DNA from: Variovorax sp. PMC12 | GTDB lineage: Bacteria > Pseudomonadota > Gammaproteobacteria > Burkholderiales > Burkholderiaceae_C | DNA: 64,000 bases | Direction: 5' to 3' | Assembly: GCF_003019815.1 (NCBI RefSeq) | Contig: NZ_CP027774.1 | Coordinates: 868,001-932,000, forward strand | Shown: positions 9,373 to 18,615 of the stretch, one piece after another | Position numbering within the stretch: position 1 is the first letter of the stretch | How the letters are laid out: the number at the start of each line of letters is the position of its first letter | Program-made: the position numbers and the translations under genes | Notes under the pieces: model-generated | What the model was told of the DNA's origin: nothing | Database searches by the model: none | The model's input: only the letters and a program-made list of their open reading frames with translations

Positions 9373-9639
9373 TCACTCTGTCGCGCCGGTCTCGTTCCGG
9401 CTGCGCACGTCGAGCGCACGCCGCGCCGCATTGAGCTCCGACATCGAGATGTGCATCTCGGCCATGGTCTGCGCCAGCAGATCGAGCAGCGCAGCGCGCT
9501 GCCGCTGGCGTGCGGTCTCGGCACGCCGCGCGCGCTGCGCCTGCCGTTCCGTGGCATGGATGGCACGGGCCGTCGGCAGGTCGTGGTCGTCGATCGACGG
9601 CACGGATCGGAGGCTGGAAGGCATCGCGCTTCGATGCAT
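9373..9639 (-). CDS. Small helical hypothetical protein
   Basis: An 88-residue protein (83 if started at the ATG at 9624) beginning 11 bp after the YbjN gene stop. It is rich in Arg, Ala and Gln with a long predicted helix (ATERQAQRARRAETARQRQR), has no signal peptide, and lies between two genes of the tpsB unit in the same direction. Its coding status rests mainly on this position and on its plausible composition. The function is unknown. Confidence 0.55.
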   Translation of the reverse strand: MHRSAMPSSLRSVPSIDDHDLPTARAIHATERQAQRARRAETARQRQRAALLDLLAQTMAEMHISMSELNAARRALDVRSRNETGATE

Positions 9640-9650
9640 TCGGTGCACGC

Positions 9651-10196
9651 TCAGGCGGCCGCGGGCTCGCCCTGCGCGGCCACCGCGCCGGCCTCGGTGT
9701 TCGCTGCATCGCCGCGGGTTTCGGCGGCCGGCCCGTAGTTGCGCAGGTGCAGGAAGAACTCGCCCATCATCTGCATCCACAGCCGCATGGCGAACGCGAG
9801 GTACGCAGGGCTCACGCCGCCTGCGACGACCACGTCCATTTCGAGCACGACGAAGTCGCCGTGCTGCGCCACGCGGGCGAAGCGCTTGGTGCGGTGCCAC
9901 GATGCCAGCACGGCATCGGGCAGCGTGCCGCCCTGCACGCGCAATGGGCAGCTCAGCGTGAAGTCGGTGAACTGGGTGGTCGTGACCGGGTTGCCCCACA
10001 GCACCTGGAATCCGATGCCATGGCTTGCGCTGTGCAAGCGCACAACGCCATCCTGTTCGATGGCCGTGACCGCGGCGCCCGCGGTCTTGATGGCGTCCGA
10101 CACCTGTTCGGGCGTGACGGCGTCCAGCAGGTCGAGGTGCGGCGCCTCGATGGCGACGTCGTTGGCTTGGGTGTTTGTTGTCGATGTGTTGTTCAT
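9651..10196 (-). CDS. YbjN domain protein
   Basis: A 181-residue protein from the ATG at 10196; AGGGG lies seven bases upstream, which favours it over the ATG at 10202. The body (from DLLDAVTPEQVSDAIKTAGA through FRVQ-type strands to RLWMQMMGEFFLHL) fits the YbjN fold, which resembles the type III secretion chaperone fold. Known members influence motility and stress responses. Within a secretion operon, a cytoplasmic chaperone-like role is conceivable, but this is inference. Confidence 0.75.
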   Translation of the reverse strand: MNNTSTTNTQANDVAIEAPHLDLLDAVTPEQVSDAIKTAGAAVTAIEQDGVVRLHSASHGIGFQVLWGNPVTTTQFTDFTLSCPLRVQGGTLPDAVLASWHRTKRFARVAQHGDFVVLEMDVVVAGGVSPAYLAFAMRLWMQMMGEFFLHLRNYGPAAETRGDAANTEAGAVAAQGEPAAA

Positions 10197-10227
10197 GCGC
10201 ATGCCCCTGTTGTGGGAAAAGAATGGT

Positions 10228-11160
10228 TCAGTTCGTCTTCTGGATCGCCGCATCCAGCGCGGCGCTGTCAATGCTCAGTTGGGTCGGTGGCGCCAGCTGC
10301 GCCAGGTAGGCCTGCACGAGCTGTTGCTGGCGCTGCTGGCGCAATGCGGCGTGCAGCTGCGGCCGCATCTCGTCGAGCGTGGCGGTGCGCGCGGGCTGCA
10401 CGTCGATCAGCTTCACGACATGGAAGCCCGCCTCCGCCTGCACCGGCTCGCTGACCTGGCCCGGCTTCAGCCGGGCCACCGTGTCGCGCAGTTCGGGGAG
10501 CATGCGCGCCAGCGGCAAGGTCGCGACCTCGCCGCCACGCTCCGCCGTGCCCTTGTCCTGCGAGTTGGCGCGCGCCCCGGCTGCGAAGTCGCCGGCGCGG
10601 GCCTGGCGGGCCAGCCTGCTCGCCTCCTCGCGCACCTTGGCGATGGCGACCGCATCGCGCCCGGGCGTGGCCAGGAAGATCTGCGCCACGCGATAGCCGG
10701 CGGGCAGATTGAAATTGGCCTTGCCCTGCTCATACGCGGCATTGAGTTCCGCGTCCGACGGAAAATCCGGCGGCACCTGGCTTACCGATTCGAGATAGCT
10801 GGCAGAAACGATGCGCGCGCCGACCTCGCGCACTGCCGCATCGACCTTCGCCTTCACCTCGGCCCGCTCGGCCCAGCCCTTGATGCGGGCATCGCGCAAC
10901 AATGCTTCGCTCAGCAGCCGCTGGCGCAGCCAGCCGTCGAGGCTCGCGCGGTTGGCCTTCACCGCGGCGCGTTCCGCGTCGGGCAACGCCCGCAGCAATT
11001 TCTCGACCTCGTCCTGCCCGATCGAGATCTCGCCCATCCGGGCCACGACGGCATTGCCAGCGGCGGGTGCCTGCGCGGCGGCCATGCCAGCCGACGAGGC
11101 CAGCAGCACGCCCACAAGGGCAATCGCGGGCGACGGCAATGGGTACTTCATGCGCTTCAT
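10228..11160 (-). CDS. Periplasmic parvulin-type peptidyl-prolyl isomerase
   Basis: A 310-residue protein from the ATG at 11160, with AAGGAG eight bases upstream; its start overlaps the previous stop codon (ATGA), which suggests translational coupling. A signal peptide covers about residues 1-29 (ending MAAAQA). A helical SurA-like N-terminal domain (about 45-150) is followed by a PpiC-type rotamase domain (about 165-270: YRVAQIFLATPG, GERGGEVATL-like and AEAGFHVVKLID). It probably assists folding of the exoprotein, TpsB or the porin in the periplasm. Confidence 0.85.
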   Translation of the reverse strand: MKRMKYPLPSPAIALVGVLLASSAGMAAAQAPAAGNAVVARMGEISIGQDEVEKLLRALPDAERAAVKANRASLDGWLRQRLLSEALLRDARIKGWAERAEVKAKVDAAVREVGARIVSASYLESVSQVPPDFPSDAELNAAYEQGKANFNLPAGYRVAQIFLATPGRDAVAIAKVREEASRLARQARAGDFAAGARANSQDKGTAERGGEVATLPLARMLPELRDTVARLKPGQVSEPVQAEAGFHVVKLIDVQPARTATLDEMRPQLHAALRQQRQQQLVQAYLAQLAPPTQLSIDSAALDAAIQKTN

Positions 11161-11894
11161 TGCTTCTCTCCTTGTGCGGGAGCGGCCGGGGCCGCGGCGG
11201 CAGGCGCCGGTGCATTCACCGCGCGCACGTCGAACTTGCCTTCGTAAAGCTTGTCGCCGTACTGCTGTGCGATCTGCTCGAACTTGACGCGGCTCTGCGC
11301 GGCAAAAGGCTGGCGCGATGCCAGCACGCTGCCCAGGTCCACCGTCTCGTAGGCGCGCAGGATCTCCTGGCCCACGGCATAGAGCTGTGCGTTCTTGGCC
11401 TCGCACTGCGTGAGCGCGGTGCGTTGCGTCGTCGCCTCGGCCGCGAACCGCTGGCGCTCGGCCTCGGAGGCGCGCGCCAGCTTGAGCAGATCGTCGTAGG
11501 CTCCACGGTACTGCGCGACCTGCGCGCCGGCCTTCTCGGCCGTGGCCTGCGCCTGCTGGCGCAGCTGTTCGCTGCCCGCACTCGCCTGTCCACGCGCATG
11601 GCGCTCTGCGGCGAGTTGCTGCTGGCTCTGTGCGAGCTCCCTCTTCAGCGCCTCGAGTTCGGACTTGCCGGCCGGCGCAGCGGCCGCGGAACCTGAGACC
11701 GCTGCGCCGTTGGGCTGCTGCCCGGCCTTGAGCGCGGCCAGCTCGTTCTGCGCCTGCTGAAGCTGCGAGGTCGTCACGCGCAATTGCGCGCGCAGCCGCT
11801 CTTCCATGCTCTGGCCCTGCTGCTGCGCGTGCGTCACGCCAGCCGTGGCGGCCAGCGCTGCCAGCACCAGCGCCGGGATGATTTTTGAGGGCAC
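11157..11894 (-). CDS. Periplasmic coiled-coil protein
   Basis: A 245-residue protein starting at GTG 11894, preceded by AAGGAG at the right spacing. The signal peptide ends THA (about residue 22). Residues about 25-160 are a long coiled coil rich in Gln, Ala and Glu (MEERLRAQLRVTTSQLQQAQ, then ELEALKRELAQSQQQLAAER). A segment containing one Cys (TALTQCEAKNAQL) and an Ala/Pro-rich tail follow. It may be a structural spacer of the envelope machine coded around it. No family name is offered. Confidence 0.75.
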   Translation of the reverse strand: MPSKIIPALVLAALAATAGVTHAQQQGQSMEERLRAQLRVTTSQLQQAQNELAALKAGQQPNGAAVSGSAAAAPAGKSELEALKRELAQSQQQLAAERHARGQASAGSEQLRQQAQATAEKAGAQVAQYRGAYDDLLKLARASEAERQRFAAEATTQRTALTQCEAKNAQLYAVGQEILRAYETVDLGSVLASRQPFAAQSRVKFEQIAQQYGDKLYEGKFDVRAVNAPAPAAAAPAAPAQGEKQ

Positions 11895-11904
11895 GACAAG
11901 CTCC

Positions 11905-13689
11905 TTAGAAACGCGCATTGAATTCGAGCTGCAGGGTGTCGATCGACAGCGGCGGGCCATAGACCTCCTTGGCGGAGATCCAGCGGGCGGTGAACCACAT
12001 GTTCTTGTCGATCGCGTACGAACCGCCCAGGAAGTAGCCGCGCGCATTGGTGCCGCCGCCGTGGAAGGTTGAGTCGTTGTAGCCGTCGGGCATCGCATCG
12101 GGCTCGATCCGCTTGTAGCCCGCGAGCACGTTCCAGTCGCCGCGCGCCGCCGGCGCCGGCTTGCCGTAGGTAGCCTGGATCTGGTAGGCATTGCCGCCGC
12201 TCTTGAAATCGGACTGGCTGGTGCCGCCGCCGGGTCCGAAGTTGTTGACGATGGCGCCGCGCGTGCCGGCACGGTTCCAGATGTCCTTGGCGTCGTACGC
12301 AGTGTTCTTCACGAAGTTGGCGTCCAGGCGCAGGTTGTTGCCCGCCACCGCGGTGTCCCAGCGCAAGTTCAGGTCGATCAGGCGAAACTTCGAGGCCAGC
12401 CCCACGTACTGCGGCTGCGGCGTGCCAGCCGGGTTGAGCGGGTCCAGCGAGATGTCGCGCAGCAGCATGAGCGTGTTGCCCTTCTGCATGAAAGCCGGAC
12501 GCGACCAGTCGGTGCTGCAGCCGTCGGCGCCAGCATAGAGCGCGCAGGGCTGCGAGACCTGGCCGGAGATGTTGCGGAAGTTGTAGTACGCGAGCGCGCC
12601 GCGCACGCGGTTGTCGTCGTTGATCTTCCAGTCGGCGCCGATCTGCGCGCCGAAGAGCCACTTGTTCTCGCTCTTCATCTTGTCCTGGCTGCGGCTGGGC
12701 GAATTGTCGGACGAGTACTCCAGCGGAATCAGGCCCAGCGTGCCGAACAGCGACAGGTCCTTGTTGCCCAGCTTCTTGTCGAACTGGGCGGCGATGCCGT
12801 CGAAGTTCAGGTCGTTGGAGAAAAGCACGTCGCTCGACATGAATGGGTTGCCGAAGCGGCCGGCCGTCACGGTGAGCCAGTCGACCGGCTTGTGCGATAT
12901 CCACATCTGGTCGAGCCACACGCTCTTCTTGCTCAGGCCCCCGCCCAGCGTCTGGGTGGTCGACACCGGGCTCTCGTCGCTGCCCGAGGCCAGGCGCACG
13001 CCGGCCTTGGTGTTCTCGGAGAGGTCGGCGAACACGCCCAGCCGGGCGCGCGCGCGGAACAGATTGCGCCGGTCCTTTTGCGTGTTGAGGATCGAGGGCA
13101 GAGAGAGGTTGGTGTTGGGATTGACGTCGTAGCCGCTGCCCTTGTTGAGCTCGGACCAGTTGACCTCGATGTTGCTGTTGTTGCTTGCGTAGCCGCGCGA
13201 TTCGTTGCGCACGCGCACATCGCCTTCCACGCGGATGCGCTTGCTCCACTCGGGCGTTTCGTTGGGCGCGGCCCAGCCTTCGTCCTTGGCCTGGGCCATG
13301 ACCTGCGCCTTGACCTCGTCGCGGATCTGATCGCGCACGGTCTGCGAGATGTAGGGCACGCGCACATCGCCCGCTTCCAGGCGCAATCCGCCGGCCGTGG
13401 CAGCCGATGCCGCGGTGGCCGAAGCCGCCATGCGCTGCGTCTGCTGCGCCGCGAGCGCCTCGGTCTGGGCCTGGGCCAGCAGGGCCTCGCCCACGTCTTT
13501 GGCGAGGGTGCCACTCTGGATCAGGCCCCGGATCAGCTTGACCATGGCGGTCTCGGCGGGTGCTCCGCCCGTCTGGGCCGCGGCACCCGTGGCCGCGAAG
13601 ACGAACGCGGAGGCCACGGCCGCCGCGAGCGCGCATTTGCGCAGGGTCGGCAAGGCGCCCCGGCTCGGAATGTTTTGAAGATGGTTCAT
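11905..13689 (-). CDS. Putative outer-membrane porin (Porin_5-like)
   Basis: A 594-residue protein with a signal peptide ending GAAAQ (about residue 39). Residues about 45-90 form a helical segment (MVKLIRGLIQSGTLAKDVGE), then many amphipathic strands with aromatic girdles, ending in LQLEFNARF, the terminal Phe typical of BAM substrates. It matches what is usually annotated as putative porin. An alternative ATG at 13749 has a better Shine-Dalgarno (AAGGGG) and overlaps the tonB stop, but would give an unusually long signal peptide. It may be an outer-membrane partner of the adjacent Ton motor. Confidence 0.8.
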   Translation of the reverse strand: MNHLQNIPSRGALPTLRKCALAAAVASAFVFAATGAAAQTGGAPAETAMVKLIRGLIQSGTLAKDVGEALLAQAQTEALAAQQTQRMAASATAASAATAGGLRLEAGDVRVPYISQTVRDQIRDEVKAQVMAQAKDEGWAAPNETPEWSKRIRVEGDVRVRNESRGYASNNSNIEVNWSELNKGSGYDVNPNTNLSLPSILNTQKDRRNLFRARARLGVFADLSENTKAGVRLASGSDESPVSTTQTLGGGLSKKSVWLDQMWISHKPVDWLTVTAGRFGNPFMSSDVLFSNDLNFDGIAAQFDKKLGNKDLSLFGTLGLIPLEYSSDNSPSRSQDKMKSENKWLFGAQIGADWKINDDNRVRGALAYYNFRNISGQVSQPCALYAGADGCSTDWSRPAFMQKGNTLMLLRDISLDPLNPAGTPQPQYVGLASKFRLIDLNLRWDTAVAGNNLRLDANFVKNTAYDAKDIWNRAGTRGAIVNNFGPGGGTSQSDFKSGGNAYQIQATYGKPAPAARGDWNVLAGYKRIEPDAMPDGYNDSTFHGGGTNARGYFLGGSYAIDKNMWFTARWISAKEVYGPPLSIDTLQLEFNARF

Positions 13690-13745
13690 CGCTTCGTTCA
13701 CAAGATTGAATGGGACAGACAGGGCTGGGGGCACGGTCGCGGTCG

Positions 13746-14465
13746 TCATGGCCGGCGCCCCTTCATGGACACGCGCATCGGAAAACGCAGCGAGGCCGGC
13801 GGTTTCTCGTCGATGCGGTCGAGCCCGCGCACCATGGCGAGCACCGCTTCGTCGATGTCGCTCGTGCCGGTGCCGCGCACCAACTGCGCACGCGTGGTCT
13901 TGCCGTCGGGACCGAGCCACAGGTCGACCTGGATGTCGTCGAACACCAGTTGGCGCGTGCGCGGGTCGCGCGACAGCGCCTGCTGCAACATGCTCGAGAC
14001 GTACCGCGCATACGAACCGCTGCCCAGGCCGCCGCCGGCACCAGTGCCGCTCATGCCGCCGCCGCTGCCGGCCTGGATGCCGAAGGCGTCGTTGCCGGCC
14101 TGCGCGGCGCTGTCCATGGTCACCGGGTCGCCCAGGTCCTTCGACGGGCTTGGCGGCGTGTCGTCCTTCGGCGGCTCCAGCGGTTCGACCGGCTTGGGCT
14201 CTTTTTCGACCACTTCGGGCTTGACCTTTTCGGGCTGGGGTTCCGGCGGTTTCTCGGGTTCGGGCGGCGGCGGGGGTGGCGGCGGAAGCATCAGCATCGG
14301 CGCATCGGCCACCACGCGCCGGGTGCTCGCGGTGTCGGCGAGCAGATGCCAGACCAGGGCCACCAGCGCGGCGAAGATCGCCACGCCGATGGCCACACCG
14401 CCCCAGCGGCGCCACAGCCCGCCCGCGCGCTGCGTGGGCGGAGAAGTCGGATCGCGAGGTTTCAC
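13746..14465 (-). CDS. tonB: TonB-family energy transducer
   Basis: A 239-residue protein with one N-terminal membrane span (about 24-43, GVAIGVAIFAALVALVWHLL), a Pro/Glu/Lys-rich periplasmic spacer (about 57-105), a Gly-rich hinge and a TonB C-terminal domain (about 150-235: VDLWLGPDGKTTRAQLVRGT). It follows exbD with a 10-bp gap, so ExbB-ExbD-TonB is coded as one module. The outer-membrane target is unknown: TpsB or the porin coded next to it are candidates. Confidence 0.88.
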   Translation of the reverse strand: MKPRDPTSPPTQRAGGLWRRWGGVAIGVAIFAALVALVWHLLADTASTRRVVADAPMLMLPPPPPPPPEPEKPPEPQPEKVKPEVVEKEPKPVEPLEPPKDDTPPSPSKDLGDPVTMDSAAQAGNDAFGIQAGSGGGMSGTGAGGGLGSGSYARYVSSMLQQALSRDPRTRQLVFDDIQVDLWLGPDGKTTRAQLVRGTGTSDIDEAVLAMVRGLDRIDEKPPASLRFPMRVSMKGRRP

Positions 14466-14475
14466 GCTCCGCCCC

Positions 14476-14886
14476 TCACTTCTGCTTGCCGGTCACGAGG
14501 CCGATCTGATTCAGCTCGATGCGGCGCAGCAGATCCAGAACGTCGATCACCTTCGCGTACTGCACGCTGGAGTCGCCGCGCACGATCACGGGAAAGTCCG
14601 GCGACAGCGCCTTCTCGGTACGCAGGCGCTCCTCCAGCTCCGGCAGCGTGACCGGGTACGCATCGAGGAACACGTTGCCCGCGTTGTCGATGGTGATGGC
14701 CTTGGTCTTGGGCTTCTCCAGCGCCACCGAGGCACTGGCCTTGGGCAGGTCGACCTTGATACCGGGGATGCTGGCGTTGCTGGTGAGGATGAAAATCACC
14801 AGCACGACCAGCAGCACGTCGACGAAGGGCGTGATGTTGATGCCGCCGGTGCGCCTGCGCGCCGTGAACTTGGCTGGGGTTGCCAT
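14476..14886 (-). CDS. exbD: ExbD/TolR family motor subunit
   Basis: A 136-residue protein from the ATG at 14886, with GAGGAG upstream. A basic N-terminus is followed by one membrane span (about 20-40) containing the critical aspartate in ITPFVDVLLVVLVIFI, then a periplasmic ExbD domain (SVQYAKVIDVLDLLRRIELN). It is a proton-driven stator partner of the ExbB-like protein coded 13 bp upstream. Confidence 0.92.
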   Translation of the reverse strand: MATPAKFTARRRTGGINITPFVDVLLVVLVIFILTSNASIPGIKVDLPKASASVALEKPKTKAITIDNAGNVFLDAYPVTLPELEERLRTEKALSPDFPVIVRGDSSVQYAKVIDVLDLLRRIELNQIGLVTGKQK

Positions 14887-14899
14887 GGCGGTTCGCTCC

Positions 14900-16705
14900 T
14901 CAGGCCCGGGCCGACGGCAGCGAGCGGCCTTCGCCCTGCTCTTCGGCCAGGCGCGTGACGAACTCATCGACGAACACGGCCATGTCGGCCGTGATGGCGT
15001 CCGAGCGCGAGGCGAGCCAGTTGTAGCCGAACAGCGCGGGAATCGCGACGCCCAGGCCGGCGGCGGTACACAGCAGCGCGGCCGCCATGCCCGGGGCCAC
15101 CGAGTTGATGTCCACCGCGCCGGCCATGGCCGCCACGACGAACACCAGCATGATCCCGATCACCGTGCCGAACAAGCCCACATAAGGCGCGCCTTCGATG
15201 GTGGTCGAGAGCCAGTTCATGCGCTTGGACATGCGCTCGATCTCGCGCACCATCACGCCGTCCATGGCCGCGCGGATGGCACCGATGGTGGCAGCCGACA
15301 CGGCGCTCAGGTCATAGCCGCGGTCATGGCGGCGGCGCATCTCGCCGATGGCCACCTCATAGAGGCGCCAGAGCGACGAATCGGCACGCACGTCTTGCGG
15401 CACCGTGTTGCTCGTGGCCAGGCGGTCCAGCGGTGCACCGGCGGCTTCGCGGAAATGCTCGATGAAGGCTTCGTTGGCGCGCGAGGTGGCGCCATAGTGG
15501 CGGCCCTTCGCAATCATGATGGCCCACGAGACGACCATCATCAGGCCCAGCAGGCCCACCACGATCCACGCGTCCAGCGGCATCGCGGCCAGGATGAAGC
15601 CGAAGTGGCTCTTGCCGGCCTGCTGCTCGTCGGCACCGAACACCGTGAGGCGCGACTCCGCGCCCTGCGAGACGGCATCGGCCAGCAGCAGCGCATCGGC
15701 GCGCGCCACCTTGGACAGGCGCACTTCGTCGATGGCGCCGGTGAACGGTGCGAAGGCTGCGGCAGGCTGTGCGCCCGGTGCGGCCGATGCGCCGGGTGTG
15801 GCGGCCGGCGCATCGGCGCCGAGCGCCGCCGCCGTGTTCAACGCCGGCAGCTTGCCCGCCAGCGACACCGTGGGACGTCCGCCCACATACAGCGCCACGC
15901 TCTCACCCTCGGCCTTCACCGCCAGGTGCGACCACTGGCCGGCCTGGATCGGCTGACCGGGCGTGCTGCGCTGGCCGTTGACCTGCACGAAGGGCACGCC
16001 CTGGTCGATGCCGATCACCAGTTCGCCGGCACCGTCGCGGCGCGCATAGATCGCCTGGCGCGCGCCGAGCTGGTCGGGCTTCACCCAGGCCGAGAAGGTC
16101 AGCGTGCCGCCGGCCTGCACGGCGAGCGACGGCGTGGCGGGCAGCATCAGCGCACCGGTGCCGAGCTGAGCACCCTTGCCGATGACGGTGCCTTCGACCG
16201 GCACGGCCGGCGTCTGGCCGTTGTTGCCGTAGGCCGTGGTGTCGCGCGGGGGCACCGCGCCTTCGGCGAAGTGATAGACCAGCGTGTAGTCGGGGTCGAA
16301 GCTGCGCTGGCCGTTGCCGGACGCGGGCGCCTTCGGGTTGCCGTAGTACATCCACAGCTTCTGCGGCGTGCCAGCCGACACGTTGGGCACGTCGACCCAG
16401 ATCAGCGCCATGCCCAGCAGCGGATCGAACTGCTCGATCTGGTGGTTCAGCACGGTCTTGTCGTCGGCCGCGACGAAGCGCAGGTCGGCGCCGGTCTCGC
16501 TCACGCCTTCGAACTTGAAGTTTCCCGTGTGAAGGCGCACCAGCACCGGCACGCGCCCGGCATCGCTGCCGATGGCACCGGCCTGCGGGCCGCCGTCGAC
16601 GGTGACGGGCTTGCGGTAGGACCACTCGGCTTGCCACCAGGCGTGGGCCATGCCGGGCAAGAGCGTGCTCAGCAGCGTGAGCACGATGAAAAGAATTCGT
16701 CGCAT
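14900..16705 (-). CDS. ExbB/TolQ-type proton channel with DUF2341 and LamG-like periplasmic domain
   Basis: A 601-residue protein, far longer than a normal ExbB (about 240). A signal peptide (1-22) is followed by WWQAEWSYRKPVTVD and a DUF2341-type domain (about 25-135, with LWMYYGNP). A concanavalin/LamG-like sandwich follows (about 140-335, with TLTFSAWVKPDQLG and GAIDEVRLSK). The C-terminal third is a MotA/TolQ/ExbB channel: spans at about 370-398, 507-528 and 538-560 (APYVGLFGTVIGIMLVFVVA). The N-terminal part should lie in the periplasm and could bind a glycan or a partner. The gene is followed directly by exbD and tonB. Confidence 0.9.
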   Translation of the reverse strand: MRRILFIVLTLLSTLLPGMAHAWWQAEWSYRKPVTVDGGPQAGAIGSDAGRVPVLVRLHTGNFKFEGVSETGADLRFVAADDKTVLNHQIEQFDPLLGMALIWVDVPNVSAGTPQKLWMYYGNPKAPASGNGQRSFDPDYTLVYHFAEGAVPPRDTTAYGNNGQTPAVPVEGTVIGKGAQLGTGALMLPATPSLAVQAGGTLTFSAWVKPDQLGARQAIYARRDGAGELVIGIDQGVPFVQVNGQRSTPGQPIQAGQWSHLAVKAEGESVALYVGGRPTVSLAGKLPALNTAAALGADAPAATPGASAAPGAQPAAAFAPFTGAIDEVRLSKVARADALLLADAVSQGAESRLTVFGADEQQAGKSHFGFILAAMPLDAWIVVGLLGLMMVVSWAIMIAKGRHYGATSRANEAFIEHFREAAGAPLDRLATSNTVPQDVRADSSLWRLYEVAIGEMRRRHDRGYDLSAVSAATIGAIRAAMDGVMVREIERMSKRMNWLSTTIEGAPYVGLFGTVIGIMLVFVVAAMAGAVDINSVAPGMAAALLCTAAGLGVAIPALFGYNWLASRSDAITADMAVFVDEFVTRLAEEQGEGRSLPSARA

Positions 16706-16770
16706 GACAGGTCTCCGGAAAACTCGTAGAGAGAGAAAAAAGTGAATGAAAAAAGGGGATGCCGCGCGAA

Positions 16771-18438
16771 TCAGTAGTTCGCGGTGAGACTGAAATTCAC
16801 CCGCGGGTCGTGCTTCTTCGTGCGCGGACCGTCGATGAGCGGATAGCCGATGTCGACGCGGCCCGCGAGGTACTGGCCGACCTTGAAGGTGGTGCCCACG
16901 CCCACCGAATACAGAGAGAAGCGGTCGTCCTGTTCGGGCAGCGGGCTCTTCAGCCGCAGCCGCGCGGCGTCGGCGAAGGCATAGACGCGCCAGTTCTCCA
17001 CCGTGCTGCCCAGAAATGTGAGTGGCTTGCTGCGCAGCTCGACCGAGCCGACCACGCCGTAGTCGCCGGTCGCCTCGGCCGAGAGATAGCCGCGCACCGA
17101 ATTCATGCCGCCGCCTGCGATCTGCTCGCTGGAAACCAGCGGCGAATCGGTCATCTGCCCATTGAAGCGGAAGGACAGCTGCGAGCCGCCGTCGAAGGTG
17201 TGCGTGCCGTTGAGGTCGGTCTTCAGCACCATGAAACTGGGCGAGGACTTGTAGCGCTTGTAGTCGAACTCGGCCTCGTTGCTGCCGTACTTGAAGGAGC
17301 TGCTGGTGCCCACGACCAGCGATATGCCTACGCCGTACTGGCCCTTGTCCGACTGGCGAAAGCCCGTGTACGACAGCGTGATCGGCGCGTACTTCAACGG
17401 CACGGTGTCGCCGCTGCCCTTGAGCGTCAGCGCTTCCTTGTTGTTCTTGAAGTCGATGCCCACGTTGAACGCGTGCCACCAATCGCCGGCATTCGGCACG
17501 GTGTAGGTCGCCTTCAGGCCGATCGAGTGGCCCTTGCCCAGCACGTCGGTGCCACCCACGGTGGCCACGTTGCTGTCGGACACGAAGGCGTTGGCCTCCA
17601 CGCTCCAACTGGAGCCCGGGATCGGCGCGGCGTACGAGGCGGAGATCACCTTGGTCTGGCTCAGGTCCTGCGGCGCGCCGAAGAAGCTGATGGACGCGCT
17701 GTGGCCCAGTTGCCAGAGGTTGTCGTGCCCCAGCGAGGCGCTGGCGCGCAGCTTGCGCGTGTCGGCGCTGTAGTCGTTGTTCAGGCCGACGCTCGCGCGC
17801 CACGGACTCTGGTCCTCGACCTTGAGGTCCACGTCCATGGTGCCCGGCATGCTGCCCTGGCGCACCAGCGGCATCACCTGGCGCTTGGGGCCGCGGTTGA
17901 GCGCGCTGAGCTGGGTCTGCGCCTTGTTGAAATCGGGCACGACGCCTTCCTTGAGCGCCGGCACCTGGTCGCGCACGTCCAGCGGCGAGTTGTACTCGGC
18001 GCCCACCACGCGCACGCGGCCCACGCGGGTCTCGTTGACCTGCAGGAACACGATGCCCTGCGTCACCTGCTGTTCGGGCAGGTCGACATAGACCGACTGG
18101 TAGCCCGCCGCCTGGTAGGCCGCGAGCAATGCGTCGCGCGCAGCCTCCACGTCCTTGAGCGTACGTTCGGGACCGAGAAAGGGCGTGACGGCCCTCTCAA
18201 TCGCACGCGCATCGAGCACGGTGTTGCCGCGCACGATGTACTCGGCAATGTCGACCTTCCGGGCGGGCTCGGCCGGTGCCGCCGGTGCGGAGGCACTCGC
18301 GGGCACAGCGGGTGCAGCGGACGGGGCCGCGGGCGTCGGCGCCTGTGCGATAGCCGCTCCCTGCGCGGCCATCGCCATCGTTGCCAGCCACACCGCTCTC
18401 CAGCGGGTCGGTGGGCCGTTCTTCTTCATTTCATGCAT
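16771..18438 (-). CDS. TpsB: FhaC/ShlB/HecB-type two-partner secretion transporter
   Basis: A 555-residue protein (start at 18438; 18429 and 18501 are alternatives). A signal peptide (about 1-32) and an Ala/Pro linker are followed by POTRA domains (about 63-205: VDIAEYIVRGNTVLDARAIE, VGRVRVVGAEYN). A 16-strand type barrel carries the L6 signature SVRGY (in GGGMNSVRGYLSAEATGDYG) and ends FSLTANY. It moves the exoprotein across the outer membrane. The cognate TpsA is coded upstream on the same strand, separated by a terminator and a promoter-like motif. Confidence 0.93.
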   Translation of the reverse strand: MHEMKKNGPPTRWRAVWLATMAMAAQGAAIAQAPTPAAPSAAPAVPASASAPAAPAEPARKVDIAEYIVRGNTVLDARAIERAVTPFLGPERTLKDVEAARDALLAAYQAAGYQSVYVDLPEQQVTQGIVFLQVNETRVGRVRVVGAEYNSPLDVRDQVPALKEGVVPDFNKAQTQLSALNRGPKRQVMPLVRQGSMPGTMDVDLKVEDQSPWRASVGLNNDYSADTRKLRASASLGHDNLWQLGHSASISFFGAPQDLSQTKVISASYAAPIPGSSWSVEANAFVSDSNVATVGGTDVLGKGHSIGLKATYTVPNAGDWWHAFNVGIDFKNNKEALTLKGSGDTVPLKYAPITLSYTGFRQSDKGQYGVGISLVVGTSSSFKYGSNEAEFDYKRYKSSPSFMVLKTDLNGTHTFDGGSQLSFRFNGQMTDSPLVSSEQIAGGGMNSVRGYLSAEATGDYGVVGSVELRSKPLTFLGSTVENWRVYAFADAARLRLKSPLPEQDDRFSLYSVGVGTTFKVGQYLAGRVDIGYPLIDGPRTKKHDPRVNFSLTANY

Positions 18439-18542
18439 TTGCAGCTCGGTTCTCAAAGATGAAGCTCGCGTGGCAGCGAGTTCATGATGGAGAGCCTTCA
18501 TGTCGCTGCTGCGTACCTGTATCTAGACGGGCAGCGCGCGCG

Positions 18543-18575
18543 GCGACTGTCGTTTGTCACGAAAACTTCATCAAG
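18543..18575 (-). promoter_or_regulatory. Shared promoter-like motif upstream of tpsB
   Basis: Read on the minus strand, the core ATGAAGTTTTCGTGACA is followed after five bases by CAGTCGC. The same arrangement occurs upstream of tpsA (32505-32537), with one difference in this core and identical spacing. The ATGAAG element and the CAGTCGC element are about 17 bases apart, suiting -35 and -10 elements of an ECF sigma factor. Probable target of the sigma factor coded at 33526-34086; inferred from the repeat, not demonstrated. Confidence 0.6.
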
Positions 18576-18615
18576 AAATCAGGCAGCGGTCCTGTTCGGC
18601 CGGTTCTGCGCACAT

